From positions 129,455 to 193,454 of the forward strand of contig QKWP01000071.1 in the NCBI GenBank assembly GCA_003550325.1: a DNA stretch of 64,000 nt, read 5' to 3'. Both the position numbers and the translations under genes were made by a program. Below, piece after piece: positions 35,390 to 46,484 of the stretch. The DNA comes from Gigaspora rosea (taxonomy: Eukaryota > Glomeromycota > Glomeromycetes > Diversisporales > Gigasporaceae). Under the pieces are notes generated by a model. The model was not told where the DNA came from, did not search any database, and saw only the letters and a list, made by a program, of their open reading frames with translations. The number at the start of each line of letters is the position of its first letter. The stretch's first letter is position 1.

Positions 35390-38300
35390 AGAGTAAGTAT
35401 TGACGTTATTATATTTTATACGAACTTATAGCTTTATAAATTTAAAATCTTTATTTTTACAAAAATATTCTTAGTGTGTAAGTATAAACTTTAACATATT
35501 TATTTATAAAATTTTTATTTTATAAATTTTGGTTATCTAATTTAAGTAATTTTTTAAAATTAACTTTATATTTTCACTTGTTTTTTAATTTAATAATTAA
35601 AAAATTTTTATAATTTAATTATATATATTTATTAGTATGTAAGTATAAACTTTAATTATATTTATAAATTATTTAATTTTAAATTATTTATTTATTGATA
35701 TTTATTTATTTTAGACCGTTAGTATAAACTTAATATTAACTATTTATACTATATTTATTTAATTACTAATAAAAACATTTAAATTTTTTGTTAATAATTA
35801 TTAGCATGTTAGTATAAACTTTATTAAGTTACATTTTAATACCTAATTTGAATAATTAACTTTTTACAATTTAATTATATTTAATTATTAGTATGCAAGA
35901 ATAAGCTTTATTATCTATTATATAATTTTTTTATTTAATTATTAATAAATATGTGTATTTTTTTTGCTAATAATTATTAGACGGTTAGTATAAACTTTAT
36001 TAAATTATATTTTAATAACTTATTTTTAATAATTAACCTTTTATGATTTAATTATATTTATTTATTAGGCGGTAAATATATTTGTTATATAATTATTTTT
36101 ATATAATTACTAATAAATATATTTAATTTTTTTATTAATAATTATTAGAATGTTAGTATAGACTTTATTATATTTTAATAACTTTTTTAATAATTAAACA
36201 TTTCATAACTATTTTTATTTAATTTTAATATATATATTTAAATTTTTTTACTAATAATTACTAGACGGTTAGTATTAACTTTATTAATCATGTTTTAATA
36301 ACAGGAAATTATAGGCATCTCTCATGAGATATATTCTCCCGGGATATATATCCCATAACCAAATTCATTAAGTTTATTCAAGGTTGGGTTAGAGTTTGTG
36401 GTCGGTTAGGAATTGGTGATATATTTAGTAAAATTGCTCGAGGGAATTTTTTTAGGGCACGAAAGGTAGTTTCTTTGTCAAATATTTGAGAAATGACCTA
36501 TTTTTGAAAAGAATTTAATAATTTAGCACAAGTACGTTGTAACACACCGTATAAGATTTGTGTAATGTGACATCAAACCAACCAAAATAGCCCGCTCTTT
36601 TTGTTATTTGGGGTTAAGGTGAGGTGAGAATAATATATAGGTGAGAAGAGGTGTTTTATAGTAAAATTTTGCAAGGAATTTATTTTGTTAGAGCACGAAG
36701 AGTAGTTTCATATGAACCACTAACGATGTTTTAAAATATTTTTTTCGATTTCACGTTATACCTGATCTTACGATCTGATTGGTTTATCAGGTGGGTGCGT
36801 TACAACGCACATGCGCCAAATCATAAAATTCTTTTGAAAAATGAAAATTTGTTTGATCTTCGTGATTGTGCTATGTTATACTAAATTCTAACTAAATTCT
36901 AACTCATCATTGCATTGGGTAATTCGTGGGAGATACGCATCTCTCAGGAGATGCCTAACAGTACCTTTAATAATTATTAACTTTTATAATTAATTTCTAT
37001 ATATTTACTAGGTTGTAAGTATAAATAAGCCTTATTATATTTATTTTTAGATTAATAATTTAATAATTAATAGATTTTTATTAATAATTATTAGCCGGTA
37101 AGTTAAATTTTATTTTATTTATAAAATTATTATATTTATTTTTAGATTAATAATTTAATAATTATATATTTTTTATTAGCTTGTAAGTTAAATTTATTTT
37201 ATCTATAAAATTATTTAATTCTAAATTATTTTATATTTTAATCCTAATTTTTAATATTAATTTTTTAATAATTTAATTATATATATATGTGTTATAAATA
37301 ACTTTTATTATCTATAATATAATTATTTTTATTAATTACTAATAAATATATTTAAATTTTTTCATTAATAATCACTAGCCAGCCATCAAGAAGTAAGTTT
37401 ACTTTCATTATCTATAATATAATTATTTTTATTAAATTACTAATAAATATATTTGCATTTTTTATCAATAATTATTAGGCAGTTAGTATTATCTTTATTA
37501 AATTAAATAAATAATTTTTAATAATTAACTCTTTATAATTAAATTTTATATATTTATTAGCGTGTAAGTATAAATTTGATTATTTGTTATATATTATTTT
37601 TATTTGCATATTGGAGGATTTACACAATTGGACCTTTTTTCAAGACCCTGATTTTCATCAAATCAAACCATCTTATCTCTAAGATCTAATGGGTTTATTT
37701 ATATTGATCAGTTATTTGTTGATCATCTGATCATCTTTTTTATTATTATACTTTAATAACTTAATTTAATAATTAATTTTTTATAACTCTTATTAATATA
37801 TATATAAATTTTATACAAATAATTATTAGAGCGTTAGTATTAACTTTATTAATTAAATTTAATAAATAATTTTTAATAATTAACTTTTATAATTAAATTT
37901 TATGTATTTATTAGGCCGTAAGTATAAATTTGATTATTTTTATATTTGATAATTAATAAATAATTTTTAATAATTAACTTTTTATAATTAAATTTTATGT
38001 ATTTATTAGGCCGTAAGTATAAATTTGATTATGTTTATATTTGATAATTAATAACATATTTAAATTTTTTTATTATTATATTTTATAAATAATTTTTAAT
38101 AATTAACTTTTTATAATTAAATTTTATGTATTTATTAGACCGTAAATATAAATTTGATTATTTTTATATTTGATAATTAATAACATATTTAAATTTTTTT
38201 ATAATCAAATTTTATGTATTTATTAGGCCGTAAGTATAAATTTGATTATTTTTATTTAATAACATATAGAGCGTCAATAGAAATTAGGCAAATTGTTTCT

Positions 38301-41300
38301 AAGTAAATTTTTATTAAACTTTAGATTAAACTATCTTAGCAACTACTAAACCAATCTTGATAAAAATTTTTTTATTTTAATTCTATGTAGTTATAGAATT
38401 AAAATAAAAAAAAATTTATCAAAATTGGTTTAATAGTTGTTAAGATATTTTAATCTAAATTTAAAAAAAAAATTACTAAAAATGATTTGCCTGGTTTCTA
38501 TTGACACCCCTCATATTTAAATTTTTTTATATTATATTTTAATAACTTATTTTTATTAATTAATTTTTATAACTATTATTTTTAATTATTAATTTATAAT
38601 TAAATTTTTTACTAATAATTATTAGACCGTTAGTTTAATTTTATTAACTTAAATTTAATATAAATAATTTTTAATAATTAACTTTTAATAATTTAATTAT
38701 ATATATTTATTAGAGAGTAAGTATAAATTTGATTATTTGTTATATATATTTTTTATTTGATAATTAATAATATATTTAAATTTTATTCTTATATTTTAAT
38801 AACTTATTTTTAATAATTGCTTTTTATAATTAAATTTTATATATTTATTAGCCCGCAAGTATAAATTTGATTATTTGTTATATAATTATTTTTATTTAAT
38901 AATTAATAACATATTTAAATTGTTTATTAATAATTATTAGAGAGTATGTATTACCATTATTATTTTTATTTATAAATTATTTAATTTAAAATTATTTATT
39001 TAATAATTTTATTTATTTTAGAATGTTAGTATAAACTTTATTAAATTTTATTTTATTTTATTTTAATATTTATAACTACAGTATATGTAATTAATTACTA
39101 ATAAAAATATTTAAATTTTTTTATAATAATTATTAGTATGTTAGTATAAACTTTATTAAGTTATATTTTAATATCTAATTTTTAATAATTAACTTTTATG
39201 ATTTAATTATATATTTGTATAATAGTTTGTATGTATAAGCTTTATTATCTATAATATAATTTTTTTTATTTAATAACTAATAAATAAAATTTTTTCAATT
39301 TAATTCTTATTTTTTACTAATAATTATTAGCTTGTTAGTATTAACTTTATTAAATTAAATTTAATAACTTATTTTTAATAATTAAATTTTATAATATATA
39401 TTTATTAGCCGGTAAATATAAACTTGATTATTTGTTATATAATTTTTTTTATTTGATAATAAACAAATTTAATTTTTTTATTAATAATTATTAGACAGTT
39501 AGTATAAGCTTTATTATATTTTAATAACTTATTTTAATAATTAAATTCGTATAATTTATTTTTATTTAATTATTTATAAATATTTTTAAATTTTTTTACT
39601 AATAATAATTATTAGAACGTTAGTATTAATTTTATTAAATTATATTTTAATAACTTATTTTTAATAACTAATATTTTATAATTACTTATATATCTTTATT
39701 AGTCAGTAAGTATAAGTCTTAGTATATTTATTTTTATTTTTAAAACTAATCTTTTGTTAATTAATATATTTTTTTATTAATAATTATTAGGCGGTTAGTA
39801 TGAACTTTATTATATTTTATTAATTTATTTTAATAATTAAATTCTTATTACTTGTTTGTATTTAATTAATAATAAATTTTTTGTTAAAAATTATTAGGGC
39901 GTTAGTATAAACTTTATTAAGTTATATTTTAAAATCTAATTTTTAATTTTAAATTTTATTTAATTACTAATAAATGAATTTATTAATAATTATTAGAAAG
40001 TTAGTATAAACTTTGTTAAATTATATTTAATAACTAATTTTTAATAACTAATTTTAATAGCTAATTTTTAATAACTGATATTTTATAATTACTTATTTAT
40101 CTTTATTAGTCGGTAAATATAAACTTTAATTATATATATTTTTAGAATTAATAATTTAATAATTAATATATTTTTATTAATAAATATTAGTGCGTAAGTT
40201 AAACTTTATTATGCTTATTTATAAATTATTTAATTTTAAATCATTTATTTAATAATTTTATTTTATTTTAGAGCGTTAGTATAAACTTTATTTTAACTTA
40301 TTTTTAATAATTAAATATTTATAACTATATATATTTAAGAATTGTTCAAAATAAATATGGGTGTTTTTTACATTATCCATATACATATACCCATGTACAA
40401 ATAAAAATTCTCTATATTTAATTACTAATAAAAATATTTAAATTTTTTTGCTAATAATATTAGTACGTAAGTATAAACTTATTATTTTATATTTTAATAT
40501 CTGATTTTTAATAATAATAACCTTTATAATTTAATTATATATATGTGTATTAGTACGTATGTATAAGCTTTATTACCTGTAATAGAATTATTTTTATTTA
40601 ATAACTAATAAATATTATTATTTTCAATTTAATTCTTATTTTCTTTAAAATTTTTTATCACTAATTATTAGAATGTTAGTATAGACAATATTATATTTTA
40701 ATAATTTATTTTTAATAATCAACTTTTTATAATTTAATATCTATATTTATTAGCCAGTAAGAATAAACTTAATTATTTGTTATATAATTATTTTTATTTG
40801 ATAATACATAAACAAGTTTAAAAATTTTTTTTAATAATTATTAGACGGTTAGTAAAGATATTATTATATTTAATAACTAAGTTTTAATAATTAATTTTTT
40901 ATAACAACTACTTTTATTTAATTATTAATATATTTAAGTCTTTTTATTAATAATTATTAGATAGTTAGTATTAACTTTATTAAATTATATTTTAATAACT
41001 AATTTTTAATAATTAATATTTATAATTAAATCTATATATTTATTAGTTTGTAAGTACAAAAATTTATTATATATATCTTATTTTTAAAACTAATAATTCA
41101 ACAATTAAGATATTTTTTATTAATAATTATTAGTCGGTTGGTATAAATTTTATTAAATTTATAACAATTTTATTTAATTATAATAAATATATTTAAATTT
41201 TTTGCAAATAATTATTAGAGGGTTAGTATAAACTTTATTAAGTTTATTTTAATAACTAATTTTTAATAAATAATTTTTTATAATTTAATTACATATCTTT

Positions 41301-44300
41301 ATTAGTTTGTAAGTATAAACTTTATTATATTTATTTTTATTTTTGAAACTAATATTTTAATAATTATTATATTTTTTTGTTAATAATTATTAGTCGGTTA
41401 GTATAAACTTTATCAAATTATATTTATTAGTTAATTTTTAATTAATTATATATATATATATTTATTAGTGAGTAAGTATAAATTTTATTATCTAACTTTA
41501 AAGCTAATAATCTAATAGTTAATATAATTTTTTATTAATAATTATTAGTCGGTTAGTACTATATAATTTATTTTAATAATTAATTTTTTATAACTATTGT
41601 ATTTTTATTTAATTAAATTACTAATAAATATATTTAAATTTGGATTTTATAATTTGGTGCATATGTGTTGTAACACACCTATCTGATAAACCAATTAGAT
41701 CATAGGATCAGGTATAATGTAAAATTAAAAAAATAGTGTTATTTTAAAAACTTGTTTGTGATTCATTATTTTGCTTATAAACCTACTTTTTACACTCTAA
41801 CAAAAAAAAATTTTTTGCAAAATTTTATTATAAGGGTGGTGACAAATATTACATAATATTTTAAGGGAGTAGAAGGTCTTTGATATCTTATATTAAATAT
41901 AGAAGTTTATAATAGCCAATCAAATTGCTCTTATATAGGGAAAAGGGGGTAGAGGGTATAGTAAAATAATATTATGTAATATATGTCACTACCCTAAACA
42001 TCTCTTTTAACCTATAAATTACTTTTATCTTACATAACTCTAACTAACAATAAGAACAGGCTATTTTTAGTTGGTTTATTTTACATTACACAGATCTTAT
42101 AGGGTGTGTTACAATGCACTTGTGCTAAATTATTAAATTCTTAAATTTTTTGTTAATAAAATCATTAGTGCGCAAGTATAAACTTTATTAAATTATAGTA
42201 TATTCTGTCAAAACCAGTATGTATAGTAGAAGGGTTATTAGATTTAAATAATTAAATAACTGTATTAGAAATGACATAATAGATTATTTTTTATTATTTT
42301 TGATAAGTTATTGGTTTTGATAGGATCAGTTTTGGTTTTACAATATATTTTAATAACTAATTTTTAATAACTAACTTTTTACAATTATTTTATATCTTTA
42401 TTAGTTAGTAAATATAAATTTTATTATATTTATATTTATTTTTAAAACTAATATCTTAATAATTAATATATATTTTTATTAATAATTATTAGTCGGTTAG
42501 TATAAACTTTATTATCATATATTTTAATAACTTTATTTAATTACTAATTAATATATTTGAATTTTTGCTAATAATTATTAGAATGTTAGTATAAACTTTA
42601 TTAAAAATAACTAATTTTTAAATAACCAACTTTTTTATATTTACTTATATATATTTATTAGTCCGTAAGTATAAATTTTATTATATTTATCTTTATTTAA
42701 ATCTAATATTTTAATAATAAATATATTGTTTTATTAATAATTATTAGAGCGTTAGTATAAACTTTATTATATTTTAATAAATTATTTTAATGATTAAATG
42801 CTTATAACTTATTTTTATCTAATTACTAAACAATATATTTAATTTTTGCTAATAATTATAGACGGTTAGTATAAACTTTATTAAGTTATATTTTAATACT
42901 TAGTATTTAATAACTTTTTATAATAAATATATAGTTTGTAAGTGTAAATTTTATTATATTTATCTTTATTTTTAAAACTATTATTTTAATAATTAATATA
43001 TTTTTTATTAATAATTATTAGACGGTTAGTATAAATTTTATTAAATTATATTTTAATAGTTAATGTTTAATGATTATTATATATATATTTATTAGTGAGT
43101 AAGTATAAATTTTATTATATTTATTTTTAAAAGTAATCTTTAATAATTAATATATTTTTTATTCATTATTATTAGACGGTTAGTACTATATAACTATTTT
43201 TAATAACTTATTTTGTATACTAATTTTTAATAATTAATCTATTTTTTTTATTAATAATTATTAGACGGTTAGTATAAACTTTATCAAATTATATTTTAAT
43301 GTTCAATTTTTAGTAATTAATCTTATATATATATTTATTAGTGAGTAAGTATAAACTTTATAATATTTATTTTTAAAGATAATAATTTAATAATTAATAT
43401 ATTTTTTATTAATTATTATTAGTCAGTTAGTATAAATTTTATTTTAATAATTAAATTTTATAATTATTTTATTAATTATAGTATTAATAAATAAATTTGA
43501 ATTTTTTTTGCTAATAATTATAGATAGTTAGTATAAACTTTATTATTCTCTATCTTATTATGAATGCATAATAGGGATTTCTATATTATTAATCATAATT
43601 TTTATTATAAAATTATTTTTTTTTGTTATTTTCATGAGTAATAACAAATAAAGCTAAAGTGATAATAAGCATTTGTTATTGTCTTGAAAAATAAAAAAAA
43701 AAAACAAAAAAAAATGATAAAAATAAATAGAAATATGAGTCCCTATTATATTATTATATAAAACATTGAATAATTTATTTATTCTGCTGTATGAAAGAAA
43801 TAATTAAAATATTCTTTAGCAGCATACTTATAGTGTGCAAAGTGCTCCACGTATACTACTAGAGAAATATTTATTATTTCAATAATTCTGAAGAATAAAT
43901 AGTACTTAAATTATATATTAATAATTTATTTTTAATAATTTTTTATAATTATATATTAGTATGTAAGTATAAACTTAATTAATTGTTCTATAATTATTTT
44001 TATTTAATAACTAATAAATATATTTAAAATTTTTTACTATAATTATTAGACGGTTAGTATATTCTTTATATTATATTTTAATAAATTATTTTTAAATAAT
44101 TAATTTTTTATAACTACTTTTATTTAATTATTAATAAAAAATATTTAAATTATTACTAATAATTATTAGATTGTAAGTATAAATTTTAATAAATTATATT
44201 TTAAAAACTAACTTTTAATCAAAAATTATAAATTACACCTATGATATTCAATACTAGTAATATGAAAATTCATGTGATATGTAAATCAAAATAATTTTTA

Positions 44301-46017
44301 TAAAAACAAAAATTAAATTTCAATTAATATTAGAGTTAGAGTTAAGACCTGAAATAGAGCAGGGGCATAGTTTATACCAAAATTTTATGAGAGGTTTTGA
44401 TTTTATAACTAAATTTTTGCATTTATAGTTATTTTTTTATAAACATCACAATATTCATATTATACTGCAGCTTCTAACAAAATAATAGTAGTATTGAATA
44501 CCAGTAGTGTGATTTAACAATGCTATTTTTAATTATTAACTTTTATAATTTAATTAATTATATATCTATTTATTAGCATGTAAGTATAAATTTATTATTT
44601 ATTTTTAAAATTAATAATTAAATTAATTATATATCTATTTATTAGCATGTAAGTATAAATTTATTATTTATATTTAAAATTAATAATTTAATAATTAATA
44701 TTTTTTGCTAATAATATATATTTATTAGCGAGTAAGTTAAACTTTATTTAACATAAAACTAATAATGAAATAAACATAATTAAAAATTGTTAATAATTAA
44801 CTTTTTAATAATTTAATTAAAAATTAATATATATATTTTTTATTAATAACTATTAGACGGTTAGTATAAATTTTATTAAATTATATTTATTAATTTGTTT
44901 TTAATAAGTACTTTTTATTACTATTTTTATTTAATTACTAATAAATATATTTAATTTTTTACTATTAGCATGTTAGTATTAATTTTTATATTATATTTTA
45001 ATGCAAGATTGTTAAAATGTACCACTAGTGTTAAACACCAGTATGAAGATCAATATCAAAAAAAATAAACAAAAGTTAAAACTAATAAATGTTAAGTTAG
45101 AGTTAATAGTTAGGGTTAGAGTGAGGCAAAGTATATAGTAAAATTTCACAAGGGATTTTTTTTTTAAAAAAAGAAGGTGGTTTCATAGATAAAATTTTGA
45201 GTTAGAAGGTATTTTTTTAAAAAAAATATCAAAACAACAAAAATTTTATGTTACACCTGATCTTTACATTACACTGCATTTAAAAAATTTGATTTGTGAA
45301 AATCATTGTGGTGTTGAACACCAGTGGCGCGTTTTAGTAATCTTGTTAATAACAACTTATTATTAATAATTAACTTTTTATAATATGATATTTTTTATTA
45401 ATAATTATTAGTCTGTTAGTATAAATTTTATTAAATTTTGTTTTAATAATTTACTTTTAATAATTTAATTATGTATTTATTAAAATATATAGAATGAGAT
45501 CGTAAGTATATATTTTATTATAATTATTTTCTAGTTAATAATAACTTTTTTATTTATTTAATTTTTTAAATGATTGTTAGAGCGTAAGTATAATATTATT
45601 AGATGATATTCTTTAAGTTTTAATTTTTAAATATATTTATTTTTTAAAATTATTTTTAATTAATAATAAATTAATAATATTTTTTATTTATTTGTTAAAT
45701 GATTATTAGAGAGTAAATATAATATTATTAAATAATATTATTTAAGCTTTTTTGATCTTTTAAATCTAATAATATATATTTTATATTTTTATTAGCTAGT
45801 TAGTAAATTTTATTATATAATTTTTAATTTAAATTTTTATATTATTAATTAATATTTTATTTATTTTTATTAGTCCGTTAGTAAAATTTTATTATATAAA
45901 GTTTAATTTAAATTTTCATATTATTAATTAATATTTTATATATTTATATTTAGCAATTTTTCTGGTAATAGTGGTGATGATCGTAACACTCGTAGTAGAC
46001 ATGATGAACTAAAATAA
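35390..46017 (+). CDS. Single-codon microexon gene encoding an IQ-motif protein, copy C1
   Basis: 81 internal exons plus a terminal exon. 79 internal exons are exactly 3 nt, one is 14 nt (37,379-37,392) and one is 9 nt (45,493-45,501). Every exon lies between ...TTAG and GTAAGT/GTTAGT-type donors. The frame is set from the terminal exon and crosses the 14-nt exon. Before that exon introns fall between codons (RCYTHYTANTVPL). After it all introns are phase 2 and 74 codons are stop-free: PAIKK, HVA, five Pro, DPEIIFFRQTQRANRA, ATTIQRYFRGFRDRAYR, IPARLRERRDQYIRFIIER, ILMRSADYP. The terminal exon gives NFSGNSGDDRNTRSRHDELK and a stop. IQRYFRGFRDR is a full calmodulin-binding IQ motif (IQxxxRGxxxR), so the product probably binds calmodulin or a related EF-hand protein; this is inference. 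It is basic and helix-prone, at least 108 residues. The 5' exon(s) are unresolved; the first acceptor is AAATTTAG at 35,389. Skipping any 3-nt exon would keep frame. Splicing is not proven from DNA alone. Confidence 0.8.
36313..36957. mobile_element. MITE with TAGGCATCTC ends, in intron 10 of C1, with nested MITE
   Basis: TAGGCATCTCTCATGAGA and CTCTCAGGAGATGCCTA are inverted. C2 has the same insertion at 53,829-54,144. In C1 only, a second element (36,523-36,829; ends TTGTAACACACC and GGTGCGTTACAACGCACATG) is nested inside it. Confidence 0.85.
38276..38508. mobile_element. Foldback MITE in intron 22, C1 only
   Basis: GTCAATAGAAATTAGGCAAA is mirrored by TTTGCCTGGTTTCTATTGAC. The element is nearly one perfect hairpin with its centre near 38,388. 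Absent from C2. Confidence 0.9.
41648..42135. mobile_element. MITE (TTTGGTGCATATG family) in intron 53, nested hairpin inside
   Basis: TGTGTTGTAACACACC near the left and GGGTGTGTTACAATGCAC near the right are inverted. 41,832-41,998 is a second hairpin element (AGGGTGGTGACAAATATTAC; ATATATGTCACTACCCT). Both are also in C2 (59,269-59,745), so they predate the duplication. The same outer family is in intron 7 of C2 and nested in intron 10 of C1. Confidence 0.8.
42203..42347. mobile_element. Short MITE (CTGTCAAAACCAGT) in intron 54
   Basis: TCTGTCAAAACCAGT and TTGGTTTTGATAGGA are inverted. Shared with C2 (59,812-59,956). Confidence 0.7.
43553..43915. mobile_element. Composite insertion in intron 68
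   Basis: ATAATAGGGATTTCTATATTA and AATATGAGTCCCTATTATAT are inverted (43,568-43,757). A further palindromic block with TTTAGCAGCATACTTATAGT follows to 43,915. Shared with C2 (61,130-61,490). The minus-strand open frame there is a by-product. Confidence 0.55.
44225..44520. mobile_element. MITE (ATATTCAATACTAGTA) in intron 71
   Basis: TATTCAATACTAGTA at the left is mirrored by TAGTATTGAATACCAGTA at the right. Shared with C2 (61,806-62,100). Confidence 0.7.
45003..45346. mobile_element. MITE (CAAGATTGTTAAAATG) in intron 76
   Basis: CAAGATTGTTAAAATGTACC and CGTTTTAGTAATCTTG are inverted, with AACACCAGT in both arms. It contains telomere-like GTTAGGGTTAGAGTG. Shared with C2 (62,588-62,942). Confidence 0.8.
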
Positions 46018-46038
46018 AAATTTTTAATAATTCATAAG

Positions 46039-46195
46039 TAAGTTAGTATATTTTTTATTTTTTTAATTACAAATACATGAATTATAAATTTAAATTTTAT
46101 AAAACTAATTATTTTATTTTTTTAATTATAATAAATATATTATAAATTTAAATTATATAAACCTAATTTTTTATTTTTTAAACTAATTTTTTTAG
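46039..46195 (+). other. Possible 3' UTR intron of the microexon gene
   Basis: Downstream of the stop, CATAA|GTAAGTTAG and AAACTAATTTTTTTAG|CAAAC form a donor, branch site and acceptor about 155 nt apart. They are conserved at 63,640-63,800 in C2. Confidence 0.35.
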
Positions 46196-46484
46196 CAAAC
46201 AAATTTGAATTAAATATTTAAAAATTAGTTAAATTAAAATATATGCTTTAGTATTATTATTTTTAAATTAAATTATTAAAAAATAAAGTTTGTTAATTAT
46301 ATTACAAATAATATTATTTGTAACAAAATTATCGTAATATTTAATATTTATAAAATATTATTAGGTAGTGTTTCTAATTATTTCTAAATTTGTTTTATAT
46401 ATTTTTACCTGTTTATTTGTATTTTTATATATTCTTGTAAGCAGATACTCTGCCAATTAGTTATTATTAATATGAAATTAAAAT

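Larger units (their letters stand above)
35390..39999 (+). other. C1 exon list, exons 1-37
   Basis: Exon starts with trinucleotide: 1 35390 AGA; 2 35475 TGT; 3 35636 TAT; 4 35715 ACC; 5 35805 CAT; 6 35892 TAT (GC donor); 7 35981 ACG; 8 36069 GCG; 9 36149 AAT; 10 36265 ACG; 11 37012 GTT; 12 37095 CCG; 13 37180 CTT; 14 deleted in C1; 15 37379-37392 (14 nt, encodes PAIK plus AA); 16 37479 GCA; 17 37561 CGT; 18 37830 AGC; 19 37915 GCC; 20 38010 GCC; 21 38139 ACC; 22 38227 GCC; 23 38626 ACC; 24 38714 AGA; 25 38852 CCC (GC donor); 26 38941 AGA; 27 39022 AAT; 28 39137 TAT; 29 39226 TTT; 30 39331 CTT; 31 39409 CCG; 32 39495 ACA; 33 39616 AAC; 34 39703 TCA; 35 39791 GCG; 36 39898 GGC; 37 39997 AAA. 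Exon 1 is ambiguous because AG recurs at its edge. Confidence 0.8.
40110..46017 (+). other. C1 exon list, exons 38-83 (IQ motif in exons 43-54)
   Basis: 38 40110 TCG; 39 40191 TGC; 40 40272 AGC; 41 40464 TAC; 42 40554 TAC; 43 40672 AAT; 44 40754 CCA; 45 40845 ACG; 46 40961 ATA; 47 41047 TTT; 48 41134 TCG; 49 41219 AGG; 50 41306 TTT; 51 41394 TCG; 52 41469 TGA; 53 41549 TCG; 54 42169 TGC (GC donor); 55 42405 TTA; 56 42493 TCG; 57 42582 AAT; 58 42662 TCC; 59 42748 AGC; 60 42862 ACG; 61 42935 TTT; 62 43022 ACG; 63 43096 TGA; 64 43176 ACG; 65 43265 ACG; 66 43342 TGA; 67 43423 TCA; 68 43524 ATA; 69 43960 TAT; 70 44050 ACG; 71 44170 ATT; 72 44577 CAT; 73 44646 CAT; 74 44729 CGA; 75 44857 ACG; 76 44969 CAT; 77 45412 TCT; 78 45493-45501 (9 nt); 79 45581 AGC; 80 45710 AGA; 81 45796 CTA; 82 45874 TCC; 83 45954-46017 terminal. 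Codons form from bases 2 and 3 of one exon plus base 1 of the next. Confidence 0.85.
31812..46400 (+). repeat. Large direct duplication, copy C1
   Basis: Collinear with 50,076-64,000: shared GATCAGTATGG region, His/Cys gene, secreted-peptide module, complete microexon array and 3' exon. Identity is highest in the 3' half. C1-only insertions are at 31,954-32,152, 32,210-32,611, 34,569-34,712, 36,523-36,829, about 37,605-37,730, 38,276-38,508 and about 40,340-40,410. Confidence 0.95.

Noticed and set aside
35390-46017. Plain satellite or CRISPR-like array (regular repeats with variable short spacers)
   Set aside because: The 3-nt variables always lie between AG and GT, use both GTAAGT and GTTAGT donors, join to a stop-free IQ protein, and end in a normal terminal exon. 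CRISPR spacers are about 25-40 nt.
45954-46017. ER-retention signal HDEL at the C terminus
   Set aside because: The product ends HDELK, and the signal must be the last four residues. It is noted only as a coincidence unless translation ends differently.
35390-46017. DNA-level excision (ciliate IES-like) instead of splicing
   Set aside because: The boundaries are spliceosomal GT/GC-AG with branch-site-like motifs, and there is no common short direct repeat at the boundaries as IES removal needs.
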